Assembly: GCA_035626235.1 (NCBI GenBank)
Contig: DASPOB010000018.1
Coordinates: 1-14,539 of the forward strand
Direction of reading: 5' to 3'
Length of the DNA stretch: 14,539 nucleotides
Source of the DNA: DATFYP01 sp035626235
GTDB taxonomy: Archaea > Thermoproteota > Nitrososphaeria > Nitrososphaerales > Gagatemarchaeaceae
The notes under the pieces were generated by a model. That model saw only the letters and a list, made by a program, of their open reading frames with translations, was not told the DNA's origin and ran no database searches. Both the position numbers and the translations under genes were made by a program. Shown here one piece after another: positions 1 through 5,259 of this stretch. How positions within the stretch are numbered: the first letter of the stretch is position 1; each line of letters begins with the position of its first letter.

Positions 1-1
1 G

Positions 2-205
2 GCGGGAGCGGTTGAAGCCTGCGCCGTATCCGACGACGTCTTCTCTTCAGGGACCGACGAGGACGCCCTGGTCGATACCCTCAACACGGTGGAGGCGAAA
101 GGAGGTTCGGTGCACCTGGCCGATTCATCGCTGGAGTTAGGAAAGCAGGTTTCGGCCTTCGGGGGAATCGTGGCCCTGCTCAGGTACCCCCTCAGACCCT
201 ATTGA
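2..205 (+). CDS. pelA: Pelota (aPelota/Dom34) ribosome rescue factor, C-terminal part
   Basis: Only the last 67 codons are present; the reading frame starts at base 2 and the gene enters from the left edge. The translation ends in SAFGGIVALLRYPL and stops at TGA 203-205. Established: archaeal Pelota works with aABCE1 and an EF1A-like GTPase to split stalled ribosomes, and its C-terminal eRF1_3-like domain ends in a similar GGI-ALLR motif. The preceding stretch (VEACAVSDDVF near the start, KGGSVHLADSSLELGKQ later) fits the alternating helix/strand pattern of that domain. The last 14 bases overlap, on the opposite strand, the 3' end of the small membrane-protein gene. The identification rests on the C-terminal domain alone, since the N-terminal RNA-binding domain lies outside the window. 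Confidence 0.8.
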   Translation, partial: AGAVEACAVSDDVFSSGTDEDALVDTLNTVEAKGGSVHLADSSLELGKQVSAFGGIVALLRYPLRPY

Positions 206-464
206 GCTGCGGAAAGACCAACTCTGAAAGGACTGCGAGTACGACGCCTCCCTTGATCAAGTCCTTGCCGAGCCTCTTGTCGAGGTGCGTGGCCCAAAGC
301 AGCAGCCCCACCAGTATGATGGAGATGTACGCGAGCCTTGAGATCTCGATCACCGTCGAATTGATGGTAGTCAGCAGGGCGGTCAGGGCCGTAACGAACT
401 GCTGGGCCATCTGCTGGACTGTAGTCCCGAAATCGGGTGGCGGCTGAAGGCCCGACATCTCCAT
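192..464 (-). CDS. Small two-helix membrane protein, conserved-type hypothetical
   Basis: The protein has 90 residues, or 88 if it starts at the second ATG (456-458). It has a Gln/Thr-rich amphipathic N-terminal half, then two membrane segments: about residues 43-60 (LAYISIILVGLLLWATH) and about 69-86. They are joined by a short charged loop with HLDKRLGKDLIKGG, so the loop is probably cytoplasmic. I do not know a function; small proteins with this layout occur in many archaea. A TATA-like box on the minus strand (479-487, reading GTTAAATAA) is centred 25 bases upstream of the second ATG, so a leaderless transcript starting at codon 3 is the more likely start. The 3' end overlaps pelota convergently by 14 bases. 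Confidence 0.7.
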   Translation of the reverse strand: MEMSGLQPPPDFGTTVQQMAQQFVTALTALLTTINSTVIEISRLAYISIILVGLLLWATHLDKRLGKDLIKGGVVLAVLSELVFPQLNRV

Positions 465-478
465 GAGATCCGGGCCGA

Positions 479-487
479 TTATTTAAC
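479..487 (-). promoter_or_regulatory. TATA-like box for the small membrane protein
   Basis: Minus-strand GTTAAATAA, centred near 483. An archaeal start site 25-26 bases downstream falls on or next to the ATG at 456-458, predicting a leaderless mRNA beginning at the third annotated codon. Confidence 0.5.
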
Positions 488-501
488 GGGCAACGCGATT
501 T

Positions 502-1737
502 CTAGATGAGGTGAAGGTATGCCGCGGCTGGGAACCCGAATATTACGATTATGATTGCAAGCGCGGTGATGGTGTTTATCCTCGTTAGCCATTCCTCGCT
601 CAGCTTCCCCCTCCCGATGAACTTCACTCCCAGCCTGAAGGCTTGCCCGCCGTCCAGCGGGCCCAACGGAAGGGAGTTGAATAGTGCGAGGTTGAGGTTC
701 AGGAAGAAGATCCAGTAGAGCAGTGTTGCAAGCGGGGCCACCTGGGCGCCGAAAGGCGACGAATAGAACACAGCATTGCTCCCGGAGAACGGAACCTCTC
801 CCTGGCACTGGGGGAAGGTGGGTATGCAGAAGTACAGGATAGGTCTGGTCAGGAGCGACCCCGTGTATTGCTGGACGAGGGAGCTGAGGTAGTCGGACCC
901 CCCTGAAGTGATTCCGATATATGCCCGAGAGCTGTTTCCTGGGTTTCCAGCGAGGGTTACGTTGCTCAACTGCTTGATCACGCCCGCCCTCCATACCGTG
1001 ATGGTGACAACTTGGTTGGGAGCCAGTTTACCACTGACTTCGGCGTTACTGAGCTGGGCGCTGTCGTTGTAGCCTATGCCGTTCACCGCCTTGACGAAAT
1101 CTCCAGGCATTATTCCTGCGGTTGCAGCCGGAGACGGGATTGCAACCTGGCTGACAGCCAGGCCGTTGGTCAGAGGCGTCATCGTCGAGACCGCAGCGAA
1201 GAGGAGCCCTAGGGCCACCATCGCCACGACGAAGTTGGTCCCTGCCCCGGCTGCCAGGACCCGGCCCGCGTCCCTGTCGCTGGCCACGCTTATCGCCTGC
1301 TCGTCGACGTCGACGAACGCCCCTATGGGTAAGAACAGAAGGAACACCAGCCCGGAGGACTTTACCGGGAGTCCCAGGCTCCTGGCCACGATTCCGTGCG
1401 CGCCCTCGTGAACGATCATGGCGACGAGCAGTGCGATCCATCCGTCGACTATTGGAATGTACGGGTTGACCCCGGGCAAGCCGATGAAGGCCAGGGGGGT
1501 CACCCCCCTGAGGGAAACCCCGACCTGTGCTGCAGGCAAGGAGAGATAGAGAACGAACAGGGAGAGGAAGATGTAGAGTCCTATGGCGGCGATGACTGGC
1601 AGGATGTAGAGAAAGGCCCAGCCGATCGGTTTAGAGATTCTCCGTCTTCCGAGCTGATCCATGAGGGACCTGAAACGCTTCGTCCTCACAAGGACGAGCC
1701 CGTAGTAGAACTGCACCCGCTTGACTTCTTCCTCCAA
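502..1737 (-). CDS. Site-2-protease-type membrane metalloprotease (M50) with PDZ domain
   Basis: A 411-residue multi-pass membrane protein. The zinc site is visible: HEGAH at residues 110-114 within a hydrophobic segment, and the LDG motif (GPLDGGQ, about 359-365) supplying the third ligand, D362. A PDZ-like domain lies between them at about 195-262 (PAATAGIMPGD is its signature loop). Hydrophobic segments fall near 38-66, 98-118, 158-183, 333-358 and 386-408. Established: M50 enzymes cut substrate helices within the membrane, usually releasing regulators; the substrate here cannot be deduced. Residues 265-332, between PDZ and the last catalytic segment, form an extra loop with two cysteines (C304, C311). 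The start is TTG at 1735-1737: an in-frame TAA lies 11 codons upstream with no ATG between. GGGGGAG precedes it. Divergent from ttuA; TATA-like box at 1768-1775. Confidence 0.88.
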   Translation of the reverse strand: MEEEVKRVQFYYGLVLVRTKRFRSLMDQLGRRRISKPIGWAFLYILPVIAAIGLYIFLSLFVLYLSLPAAQVGVSLRGVTPLAFIGLPGVNPYIPIVDGWIALLVAMIVHEGAHGIVARSLGLPVKSSGLVFLLFLPIGAFVDVDEQAISVASDRDAGRVLAAGAGTNFVVAMVALGLLFAAVSTMTPLTNGLAVSQVAIPSPAATAGIMPGDFVKAVNGIGYNDSAQLSNAEVSGKLAPNQVVTITVWRAGVIKQLSNVTLAGNPGNSSRAYIGITSGGSDYLSSLVQQYTGSLLTRPILYFCIPTFPQCQGEVPFSGSNAVFYSSPFGAQVAPLATLLYWIFFLNLNLALFNSLPLGPLDGGQAFRLGVKFIGRGKLSEEWLTRINTITALAIIIVIFGFPAAAYLHLI

Positions 1738-1767
1738 TCGCTTTGCTCCCCCGCGCCCTACGCTGCC

Positions 1768-1775
1768 GCTTTAAG
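1768..1775 (-). promoter_or_regulatory. TATA-like box for the M50 protease
   Basis: Minus-strand CTTAAAGC, about 35 bases before the TTG start codon. This predicts a leader of about 9 bases. It lies back to back with the ttuA box at 1783-1789. Confidence 0.45.
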
Positions 1776-1782
1776 CGTTCAT

Positions 1783-1789
1783 CTTTTTA
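1783..1789 (+). promoter_or_regulatory. TATA-like box for ttuA/ncsA
   Basis: CTTTTTA centred near 1786, predicting transcription from about 1812 and a leader of roughly 6 bases before the TTG start at 1818. Confidence 0.45.
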
Positions 1790-1817
1790 GCCAAGGTCAT
1801 GCCCTCTTGACTGAATC

Positions 1818-2750
1818 TTGAACAGCTGCTCTAGGTGCGGTGGGAGCCCGTTCTTCACAAGAAGATACTCGGGGGAGGTGCTTTGCGAGCGGTGCTTCAA
1901 GCATTCGGTAGTCGAGAAGACGAGACGGACTGTCGCGAAGCATCGAATGATCGCGCGCGGGGATCGCGTGGGCGTCGCGGTCTCAGGAGGGAAGGACAGC
2001 TTGGCCCTCCTCAGGATTCTCCATGACCTTAGAGAGTACCATGGAGCCGAACTGGTCGCTATTTCCGTGGACGAGGGCGTTGCAGGCTACAGGGACGAGG
2101 CCATCGCCCACGCCCGCTCATTGACCGCGGATCTGGGGGTGGAGCATCACGTTGTCTCCTACGAAGAGCTCTTCGGCTTCACCCTCGACAGGGCGCTGGA
2201 CTGGAAGGGCTCCAGGGAGACCTCGTCTTGCAGCTTCTGCGGAGTCTTCCGGAGGAGGGCCATCGACGACGCGGCTGGCCGGGCTAAGGTCTCGGTAGTC
2301 GCGACCGCCCACAACCTAGACGACTACGTCCAGACATTCGTGATGAATCTGCTCCACGGTGATGTCCGCCGCCTGGGCTGGCTGGACCCGGACTACGAAG
2401 GCTCTGAGTTCCCGATAAGGCGGGTCAAGCCTTTCATGGAGATCTACGAGGAGGAAATTGCCCTCTTCGCCTACAGGTCGGGGATTCCGTTCCAGAGCGT
2501 CAGCTGCCCATACATGCACGAAGGGTTGAGGAGCGAGGTGAGAGACTACCTCAACGAGATGGAAGCCAGGCATCCCGGGATGAAGAATGTCCTCTTCAAC
2601 TCGGCGCTAGACGTCATATCCCGTTACGAGGGGAGTTCGGGGAAGCCGTCGGTTCCGTGCAGGAATTGCGGGAAGCCGTCGTCGACCGGACTCTGTGGCG
2701 TCTGCAGGATGAAGGACGAACTTGGGCGCCAGGTCAATTACACCGCGTGA
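1818..2750 (+). CDS. ttuA: tRNA 2-thiouridine sulfurtransferase, TtuA/Ncs6 (NcsA) family
   Basis: A 310-residue ATP-pyrophosphatase of the TtuA/Ncs6/Ctu1 family, which adenylates and thiolates uridine in tRNA (position 34 or 54 depending on subgroup; not resolved here). Visible parts in order: an N-terminal zinc finger C4/C7/C23/C26; the PP-loop SGGKDS at 56-61; a CxxC at C138/C141; the TAHNLDD motif at 163-169; C230; and a C-terminal zinc finger C281/C284/C293/C296. C138, C141 and C230 have the spacing expected of the three Fe-S cluster ligands in TtuA. Sulfur in archaea normally comes through a ubiquitin-like SAMP/TtuB carrier, none of which is in the window. The start is TTG; the next Met is residue 44, after the first zinc finger, so TTG must be used. 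Confidence 0.92.
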   Translation: MNSCSRCGGSPFFTRRYSGEVLCERCFKHSVVEKTRRTVAKHRMIARGDRVGVAVSGGKDSLALLRILHDLREYHGAELVAISVDEGVAGYRDEAIAHARSLTADLGVEHHVVSYEELFGFTLDRALDWKGSRETSSCSFCGVFRRRAIDDAAGRAKVSVVATAHNLDDYVQTFVMNLLHGDVRRLGWLDPDYEGSEFPIRRVKPFMEIYEEEIALFAYRSGIPFQSVSCPYMHEGLRSEVRDYLNEMEARHPGMKNVLFNSALDVISRYEGSSGKPSVPCRNCGKPSSTGLCGVCRMKDELGRQVNYTA

Positions 2751-3050
2751 CTTCCGCGCGACTGGCGGCGGGTAGGACAGGGAGGGTCGTTCTACAGAAG
2801 ACTCCCTGCCCTCCGAGTGTCTCCGGTGTCGGCATCAACTCCCCCGTCTCCGTCGAAGTGACCCGATATGGCGCACCAATTCGAGCATGCTGGCTTCTTG
2901 TGTCCATTTTGCTGTTGTCCAGCCAGCCATGTGGATTCCTATGCTCCTCCTGAGGCCCGTGTGAGTCAATTGGTCCCGCGACAACGTATCGCATTAGCGG
3001 GAGAGTAGAGTGAACCTGACTCGTGTTGGCGTGCCGTTGTCCAAAGCACA
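2751..3050. other. Intergenic region, no supported gene
   Basis: About 300 bases between ttuA and the SRP promoter. The longest reading frame (minus strand, 2734-3051) has no recognisable domain, no promoter and a composition unlike its neighbours, so I do not call it. The only structure I see is an imperfect hairpin at 2775-2811. Confidence 0.6.
2775..2811 (+). repeat. Imperfect inverted repeat downstream of ttuA
   Basis: GGACAGGGAG (2775-2784) can pair with CTCCCTGCCC (2802-2811) at 9 of 10 positions across a 17-base loop. It begins 25 bases after the ttuA stop. There is no T tract directly after it, so it is not a standard archaeal terminator; it may be a 3'-UTR structure or chance. Confidence 0.35.
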
Positions 3051-3060
3051 ACCTTATAGA
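3051..3060 (+). promoter_or_regulatory. TATA box for SRP RNA
   Basis: ACCTTATAGA, with TTATA centred near 3056, lies 26 bases before the predicted SRP RNA 5' end at about 3082. Confidence 0.6.
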
Positions 3061-3081
3061 ACGCCAGTACCTTTCATAAGG

Positions 3082-3406
3082 ACGGCGGTGGATAGGGCAG
3101 GGAGGTTAGCCTTCTCCCAATAGAGCTGAAACAGGCTTTACGCAGCAGCCAGCAACCTTCGGGTAAAGCCACCATCCTCGCTACCTGCGTCGGGCGGAGG
3201 AGACGAACTCACGCCGTGGCGGGCGGTCATGAGAGGCGGTCCTCTCGAAGGAGAGGTCCTGACCTTCAATTGCCGAATCGGGCGAGGTCCGGGAGGGAGC
3301 AGCCCTATGGTGACGTGGCCACGCTGCCTCGTCTACGTGGGGGATTCTCCGTCTGGCGAGACGGGGGCGGGGACAGATGGTGAACTCCGAGGGGGCTGCC
3401 GCCATT
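3082..3406 (+). ncRNA. ffs: Archaeal signal recognition particle RNA (7S/SRP RNA)
   Basis: Recognised from its conserved core and folding. Helix 1 closes the molecule: GGCGGTGG (3084-3091) pairs with CTGCCGCC (3396-3403). Helix 3 is GGGAG/CTCCC around 3100-3118. Helix 4 is a perfect 7-bp stem, GGCTTTA (3134-3140) with TAAAGCC (3164-3170). Helix 6 is CCTCTC (3241-3246), loop GAAG, GAGAGG (3251-3256); the GNAR tetraloop is the SRP19 contact. Helix 8 is at about 3284-3305 with AGGTCC, tetraloop GGGA, then GGGAGCAGCC, closely matching the universal SRP54-binding core. CACCAT near 3171 pairs with ATGGTG near 3377 in helix 5. Length near 325 is normal for archaeal SRP RNA. The RNA scaffolds SRP19 and SRP54 for co-translational membrane targeting. 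Ends are estimated from helix 1 and the TATA distance. Confidence 0.93.
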
Positions 3407-3413
3407 TTGCAAC

Positions 3414-3419
3414 TTTTTT
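3414..3419 (+). terminator. T tract after SRP RNA; may also serve as TATA region of tRNA-Ser
   Basis: Six T residues, after a shorter TTTT at 3405-3408, lie just past helix 1 of the SRP RNA, as expected for an archaeal oligo-T terminator. The same TTTTTTAA (3414-3421) is centred about 28-30 bases before the tRNA-Ser 5' end, the place for its TATA element. Confidence 0.45.
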
Positions 3420-3462
3420 AACCGTCGAAGGTCGGCTCCCGAGCCGAGCAGGGGTAGCCTAG

Positions 3463-3480
3463 AGTCATCGTGGCGGGGAG
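3463..3480 (+). other. tRNA-Ser intron 1 (D loop, between positions 15 and 16), 18 nt
   Basis: Removal joins ...GCCTAG to CCTGGTAAGGC and restores a standard D arm. The boundary is ambiguous by 2 bases because AG flanks both ends; I chose the register with the best relaxed BHB. In it C3458-C3459-T3460 pair with G3476-G3478, the bulges are AGA and AGC, outer pairs are G3457-C3482 and A3456-T3483, and the inner stem is G3464-A3467 with T3471-C3474. The central helix has 3 rather than 4 pairs. Confidence 0.7.
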
Positions 3481-3495
3481 CCTGGTAAGGCGCAG

Positions 3496-3509
3496 ACGCT
3501 CTGGCGCAT
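3496..3509 (+). other. tRNA-Ser intron 2 (anticodon stem, between 29 and 30), 14 nt
   Basis: The BHB is canonical. The central helix GCGC (3490-3493) pairs with GCGC (3504-3507). The bulges are A-G|A (3494-3496) and A-T|G (3508-3510), each cut after the second base. The outer helix AAG (3487-3489) pairs with CTT (3511-3513). These cuts coincide exactly with those needed to give a fully paired CAGGC/GCCTG anticodon stem. Confidence 0.88.
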
Positions 3510-3578
3510 GCTTGCTAAGCCTGTGTCTCTCACGGGACTCGTGGGTTCGAATCCCACCCCCTGCGCTCAATCTGGCTT

Positions 3579-4862
3579 CTATCTTGAAAGACTGCGGCCT
3601 GCGTAACGCGCCCTGGGTCCCAACTCTTCTTCTATCCTTATCAGCTCGTTGTACTTCGCTATTCTTTCACCCCGGGCTGGTGCCCCAGTCTTGATGAACT
3701 CGGCCTCGAACGCGGTGGCCAGGTGTGCGATGAAGGGATCTTCCGTCTCGCCCGACCTGTGAGACACAGCAACGGACCAACCTCCTCGGCGGGCGAGTTC
3801 GATGGCCTGCTTGGTCTCCGTGACCGTCCCGACTTGGTTGAGCTTGATTAGGACCGCGTTCGAAGCGCCCACGCGCATCCCCCTCCTGATCCGAGAGACA
3901 TCAGTGACGTAGATGTCGTCGCCGATGATTTTGGCAGTCCTCCCAAGCCTTTTCGTGACCGAGCGGAAGTCGCTCACAGCCTCCTCGCTGAAAGGGTCCT
4001 CTATGGTAAAGAGAGAGAACTCGTCAAGCAGAGCCGCGTAGAAGTCCTCTAGCTTGTCTGCACTCATCGTTTTCCCGTCGAGGGCGTACCTCCGCGTCTT
4101 GCGGTCGAAGAATGTCGAGGCCGCCGCGTCTATCCCGATTCTGACCTCGCCTCCGTGACCGCTTGCCCTGATCGCCTCCGATATGGCGCCAAGTGCCTGC
4201 CGGGTCTCGCTGAATTGGGGCGCAAACCCCCCTTCGTCGCCGACGTTTATCGCTCCTCTGCCGTACTTCTTGGTGAGGATCGCTTTGAGTGACTGGTAGA
4301 CCTCCGCCCCCCACCTAATGGCCTCGCTGCAGCTGCTCGCCCCGACGGGCTCGATGAGGAACTCCTGGACTGCCAGCTCGTTTCCGGCATGCTCCCCTCC
4401 GTTGATCACATTCATCATGGGAACCGGGAGGGCGTAACTCTCACGGCTCTTGAGCTGGGCGTAGAGGCCTATTCCGCGGGCGATGGCCGCTGTCCTTGCG
4501 GCCGCCATTGACACCGCTAGGATTGCGTTCGCCCCCAGTCTCGACTTATCGGCAGTCCCGTCGAGCCTGAGCATAACGCCGTCGACCGCCTTCTGATCCG
4601 CGCAGTCAACCTCCCTGAGCTTGGGCCCGATGACCGAGTTCACGTTGCGAACGGCCTTCAACACCCCTCTTCCGTGGAACCTGCGCACGTCGCCGTCTCT
4701 GAGCTCAAGAGCTTCGTGCGAGCCTGTAGACGCCCCTGAGGGCACGCTGGCCCTCCCGACCACTCGGTTCGCGAAGATTTCGGCTTCGACCGTAGGGTTT
4801 CCCCGGGAATCGAGAACCTCTCTGCTCTTCACCGAAGATATCTCTGTCCTTGGTCTCTGCAT
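3579..4862 (-). CDS. eno: Enolase (phosphopyruvate hydratase)
   Basis: A 427-residue protein of normal enolase length, catalysing 2-phosphoglycerate to phosphoenolpyruvate in glycolysis and gluconeogenesis in the cytoplasm. The N-terminal capping domain has SREVLDSRGNPTVE (13-26) and the mobile loop PSGASTGSHE (41-50). In the barrel, GGEHAGN (155-161) and NVGDEGGFAPQ, with the general acid E210, are visible. Magnesium ligands are D245 (IGIDAAAS), E288 (TIEDPFSEE) and D315 (IGDDIYVTD); the catalytic base is K340 (LIKLNQVGT). SHRSGETED (368-376) is the phosphate-binding signature. All key residues are present. Starts at ATG 4860-4862, one of the few ATG starts here, with an approximately 8-base leader after a TATA box at 4893-4899. 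It lies convergent to tRNA-Ser and divergent from tRNA-Val. Confidence 0.97.
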   Translation of the reverse strand: MQRPRTEISSVKSREVLDSRGNPTVEAEIFANRVVGRASVPSGASTGSHEALELRDGDVRRFHGRGVLKAVRNVNSVIGPKLREVDCADQKAVDGVMLRLDGTADKSRLGANAILAVSMAAARTAAIARGIGLYAQLKSRESYALPVPMMNVINGGEHAGNELAVQEFLIEPVGASSCSEAIRWGAEVYQSLKAILTKKYGRGAINVGDEGGFAPQFSETRQALGAISEAIRASGHGGEVRIGIDAAASTFFDRKTRRYALDGKTMSADKLEDFYAALLDEFSLFTIEDPFSEEAVSDFRSVTKRLGRTAKIIGDDIYVTDVSRIRRGMRVGASNAVLIKLNQVGTVTETKQAIELARRGGWSVAVSHRSGETEDPFIAHLATAFEAEFIKTGAPARGERIAKYNELIRIEEELGPRARYAGRSLSR

Positions 4863-4892
4863 ATGTTCCCCGCGCCGCTCCGACTTCCGAAG

Positions 4893-4899
4893 CTTATAG
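4893..4899 (-). promoter_or_regulatory. TATA box for enolase
   Basis: Minus-strand ACTATAAGC region with the core centred near 4896. It predicts a start site near 4870, 8 bases before the ATG. The BRE side upstream reads CGAAATCG. Confidence 0.55.
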
Positions 4900-4923
4900 T
4901 CGATTTCGCGAGCCTCTCCAACG

Positions 4924-4930
4924 CTTATTA
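4924..4930 (+). promoter_or_regulatory. TATA box for tRNA-Val
   Basis: CTTATTA, centred 27 bases before the tRNA 5' end at 4954. It is back to back with the enolase promoter, about 31 bases away. Confidence 0.55.
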
Positions 4931-4983
4931 GAAGACCGAATCGCGCGAGAATCGGGCCGGTCGTCTAGCTTGGTTAGGATGTC

Positions 4984-4999
4984 AGGTTTCGCCCATCAA
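4984..4999 (+). other. tRNA-Val intron 1 (anticodon stem, between 28 and 29), 16 nt
   Basis: The central BHB helix GATG (4978-4981) pairs perfectly with CATC (4994-4997). The bulges are T-C|A (4982-4984) and A-A|G (4998-5000), cut after the second base. The inner stem is G4985-G4986 with C4992-C4993. The outer helix is weak beyond G4977-C5001. Confidence 0.88.
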
Positions 5000-5015
5000 G
5001 CCCTTACACGGCGAA

Positions 5016-5031
5016 GCGCATGGCGCGCCAA
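5016..5031 (+). other. tRNA-Val intron 2 (between 44 and 45), 16 nt
   Basis: The central helix GGCG (5010-5013) pairs perfectly with CGCC (5026-5029). The bulges are A-A|G (5014-5016) and A-A|G (5030-5032). The inner stem CGC (5017-5019) pairs with GCG (5023-5025) around an ATG loop. Outer pairs are C5009-G5033 and A5008-T5034. The AA at both ends makes the cut ambiguous from sequence alone; BHB geometry selects this register. Confidence 0.88.
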
Positions 5032-5133
5032 GGTCGGTGGTCCAAGTCCGCCCCGGCCCACTTAGCACCTCCGAAAAGCCGTAAGTAAGCCGAGGCGCCC
5101 GATGAGAACGACAGCATAGCCGGAATTGAGGAT

Positions 5134-5259
5134 TTGCGACCTGAAGTCACGGCCGTCTGCGTGGGGGGGCTGACGGTCGTGCATGCCGACGCGTCGTCAT
5201 TGTCATTCAACCCGCCGGTTGTATCTGGCTACAGGACGGGAGGTAGACAAACAGCTTGA
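5134..5259 (+). CDS. Possible 41-aa small protein coupled to the next gene
   Basis: This short frame opens after a TAA near 5086. It could start at TTG 5134-5136 and ends with TGA 5257-5259, which overlaps the downstream ATG in the pattern TGATG. The predicted peptide contains a Val-rich patch (EVTAVCVGGLTVVHADASS) and codons ending mostly in G or C, like real genes in the window. A GGAGGT at 5239-5244, inside the frame, could serve reinitiation on the next gene. I recognise no family. A start codon without a clear ribosome site or TATA box, and the small size, leave it uncertain. Confidence 0.3.
   Translation: MRPEVTAVCVGGLTVVHADASSLSFNPPVVSGYRTGGRQTA
5239..5244 (+). promoter_or_regulatory. 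Strong Shine-Dalgarno sequence for the secreted protein
   Basis: GGAGGT is a perfect anti-16S match, 14 bases before ATG 5259 and 11 before the in-frame TTG 5256. Most other genes here lack an SD, so this one suggests internal initiation or coupling with the upstream small ORF. Confidence 0.5.

Larger units (their letters stand above)
3448..3565 (+). tRNA. tRNA-Ser(GCT) with two non-canonical introns
   Basis: The acceptor GCAGGGG (3448-3454) pairs with CCCCTGC (3558-3564); discriminator G3565; CCA is not encoded. The T arm is GTGGG-TTCGAAT-CCCAC (3541-3557). The long variable arm GTCTC-TCAC-GGGAC (3525-3538) is the class II form expected for serine. The genomic span is 118 bases, and a normal cloverleaf of 86 is recovered only if two pieces are removed: 18 bases in the D loop (3463-3480) and 14 bases in the anticodon stem (3496-3509). 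After removal the D stem is GCCT/AGGC, the anticodon stem CAGGC/GCCTG, and the loop TTGCTAA with anticodon GCT (3514-3516), reading AGC/AGT. Exon 2 is only 15 bases. The gene lies just after SRP RNA and ends 13 bases from the convergent enolase stop. Confidence 0.9.
4954..5060 (+). tRNA. tRNA-Val(TAC) with two non-canonical introns
   Basis: The acceptor GGGCCGG (4954-4960) pairs with CCGGCCC (5053-5059); discriminator A5060; CCA is not encoded. The D arm is GTCT (4963-4966), a 10-base loop with GG, and GGAT (4977-4980). The T arm is GGTGG-TCCAAGT-CCGCC (5036-5052). The 107-base span becomes a normal 75-base tRNA when two 16-base introns are removed (4984-4999 and 5016-5031). The anticodon stem is then TCGCC/GGCGA, fully paired, the loop CTTACAC with anticodon TAC (5005-5007), and the variable loop AGGTC. 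Exon 2 is just 16 bases (5000-5015) and carries most of the anticodon arm. Read without splicing, the anticodon stem has only three pairs and the tRNA would be far too long. Confidence 0.93.

Noticed and set aside
2734..3051. 105-codon minus-strand frame in the ttuA-SRP gap
   Set aside because: No recognisable motif, overlaps the end of ttuA, and starts at the SRP promoter; composition is not coding-like.
3181..3462. Open frames on both strands (3181-3405 minus, 3229-3462 plus)
   Set aside because: They lie within the SRP RNA and the tRNA-Ser promoter; the RNA structure explains the sequence.
3455..3492. tRNA-Ser as a permuted or split tRNA
   Set aside because: All arms occur in normal order on one strand, and removal of two short BHB introns fully explains the extra length.
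5004..5210. 68-codon minus-strand frame over tRNA-Val
   Set aside because: It overlaps the 3' half of a well-supported tRNA gene and has no promoter.
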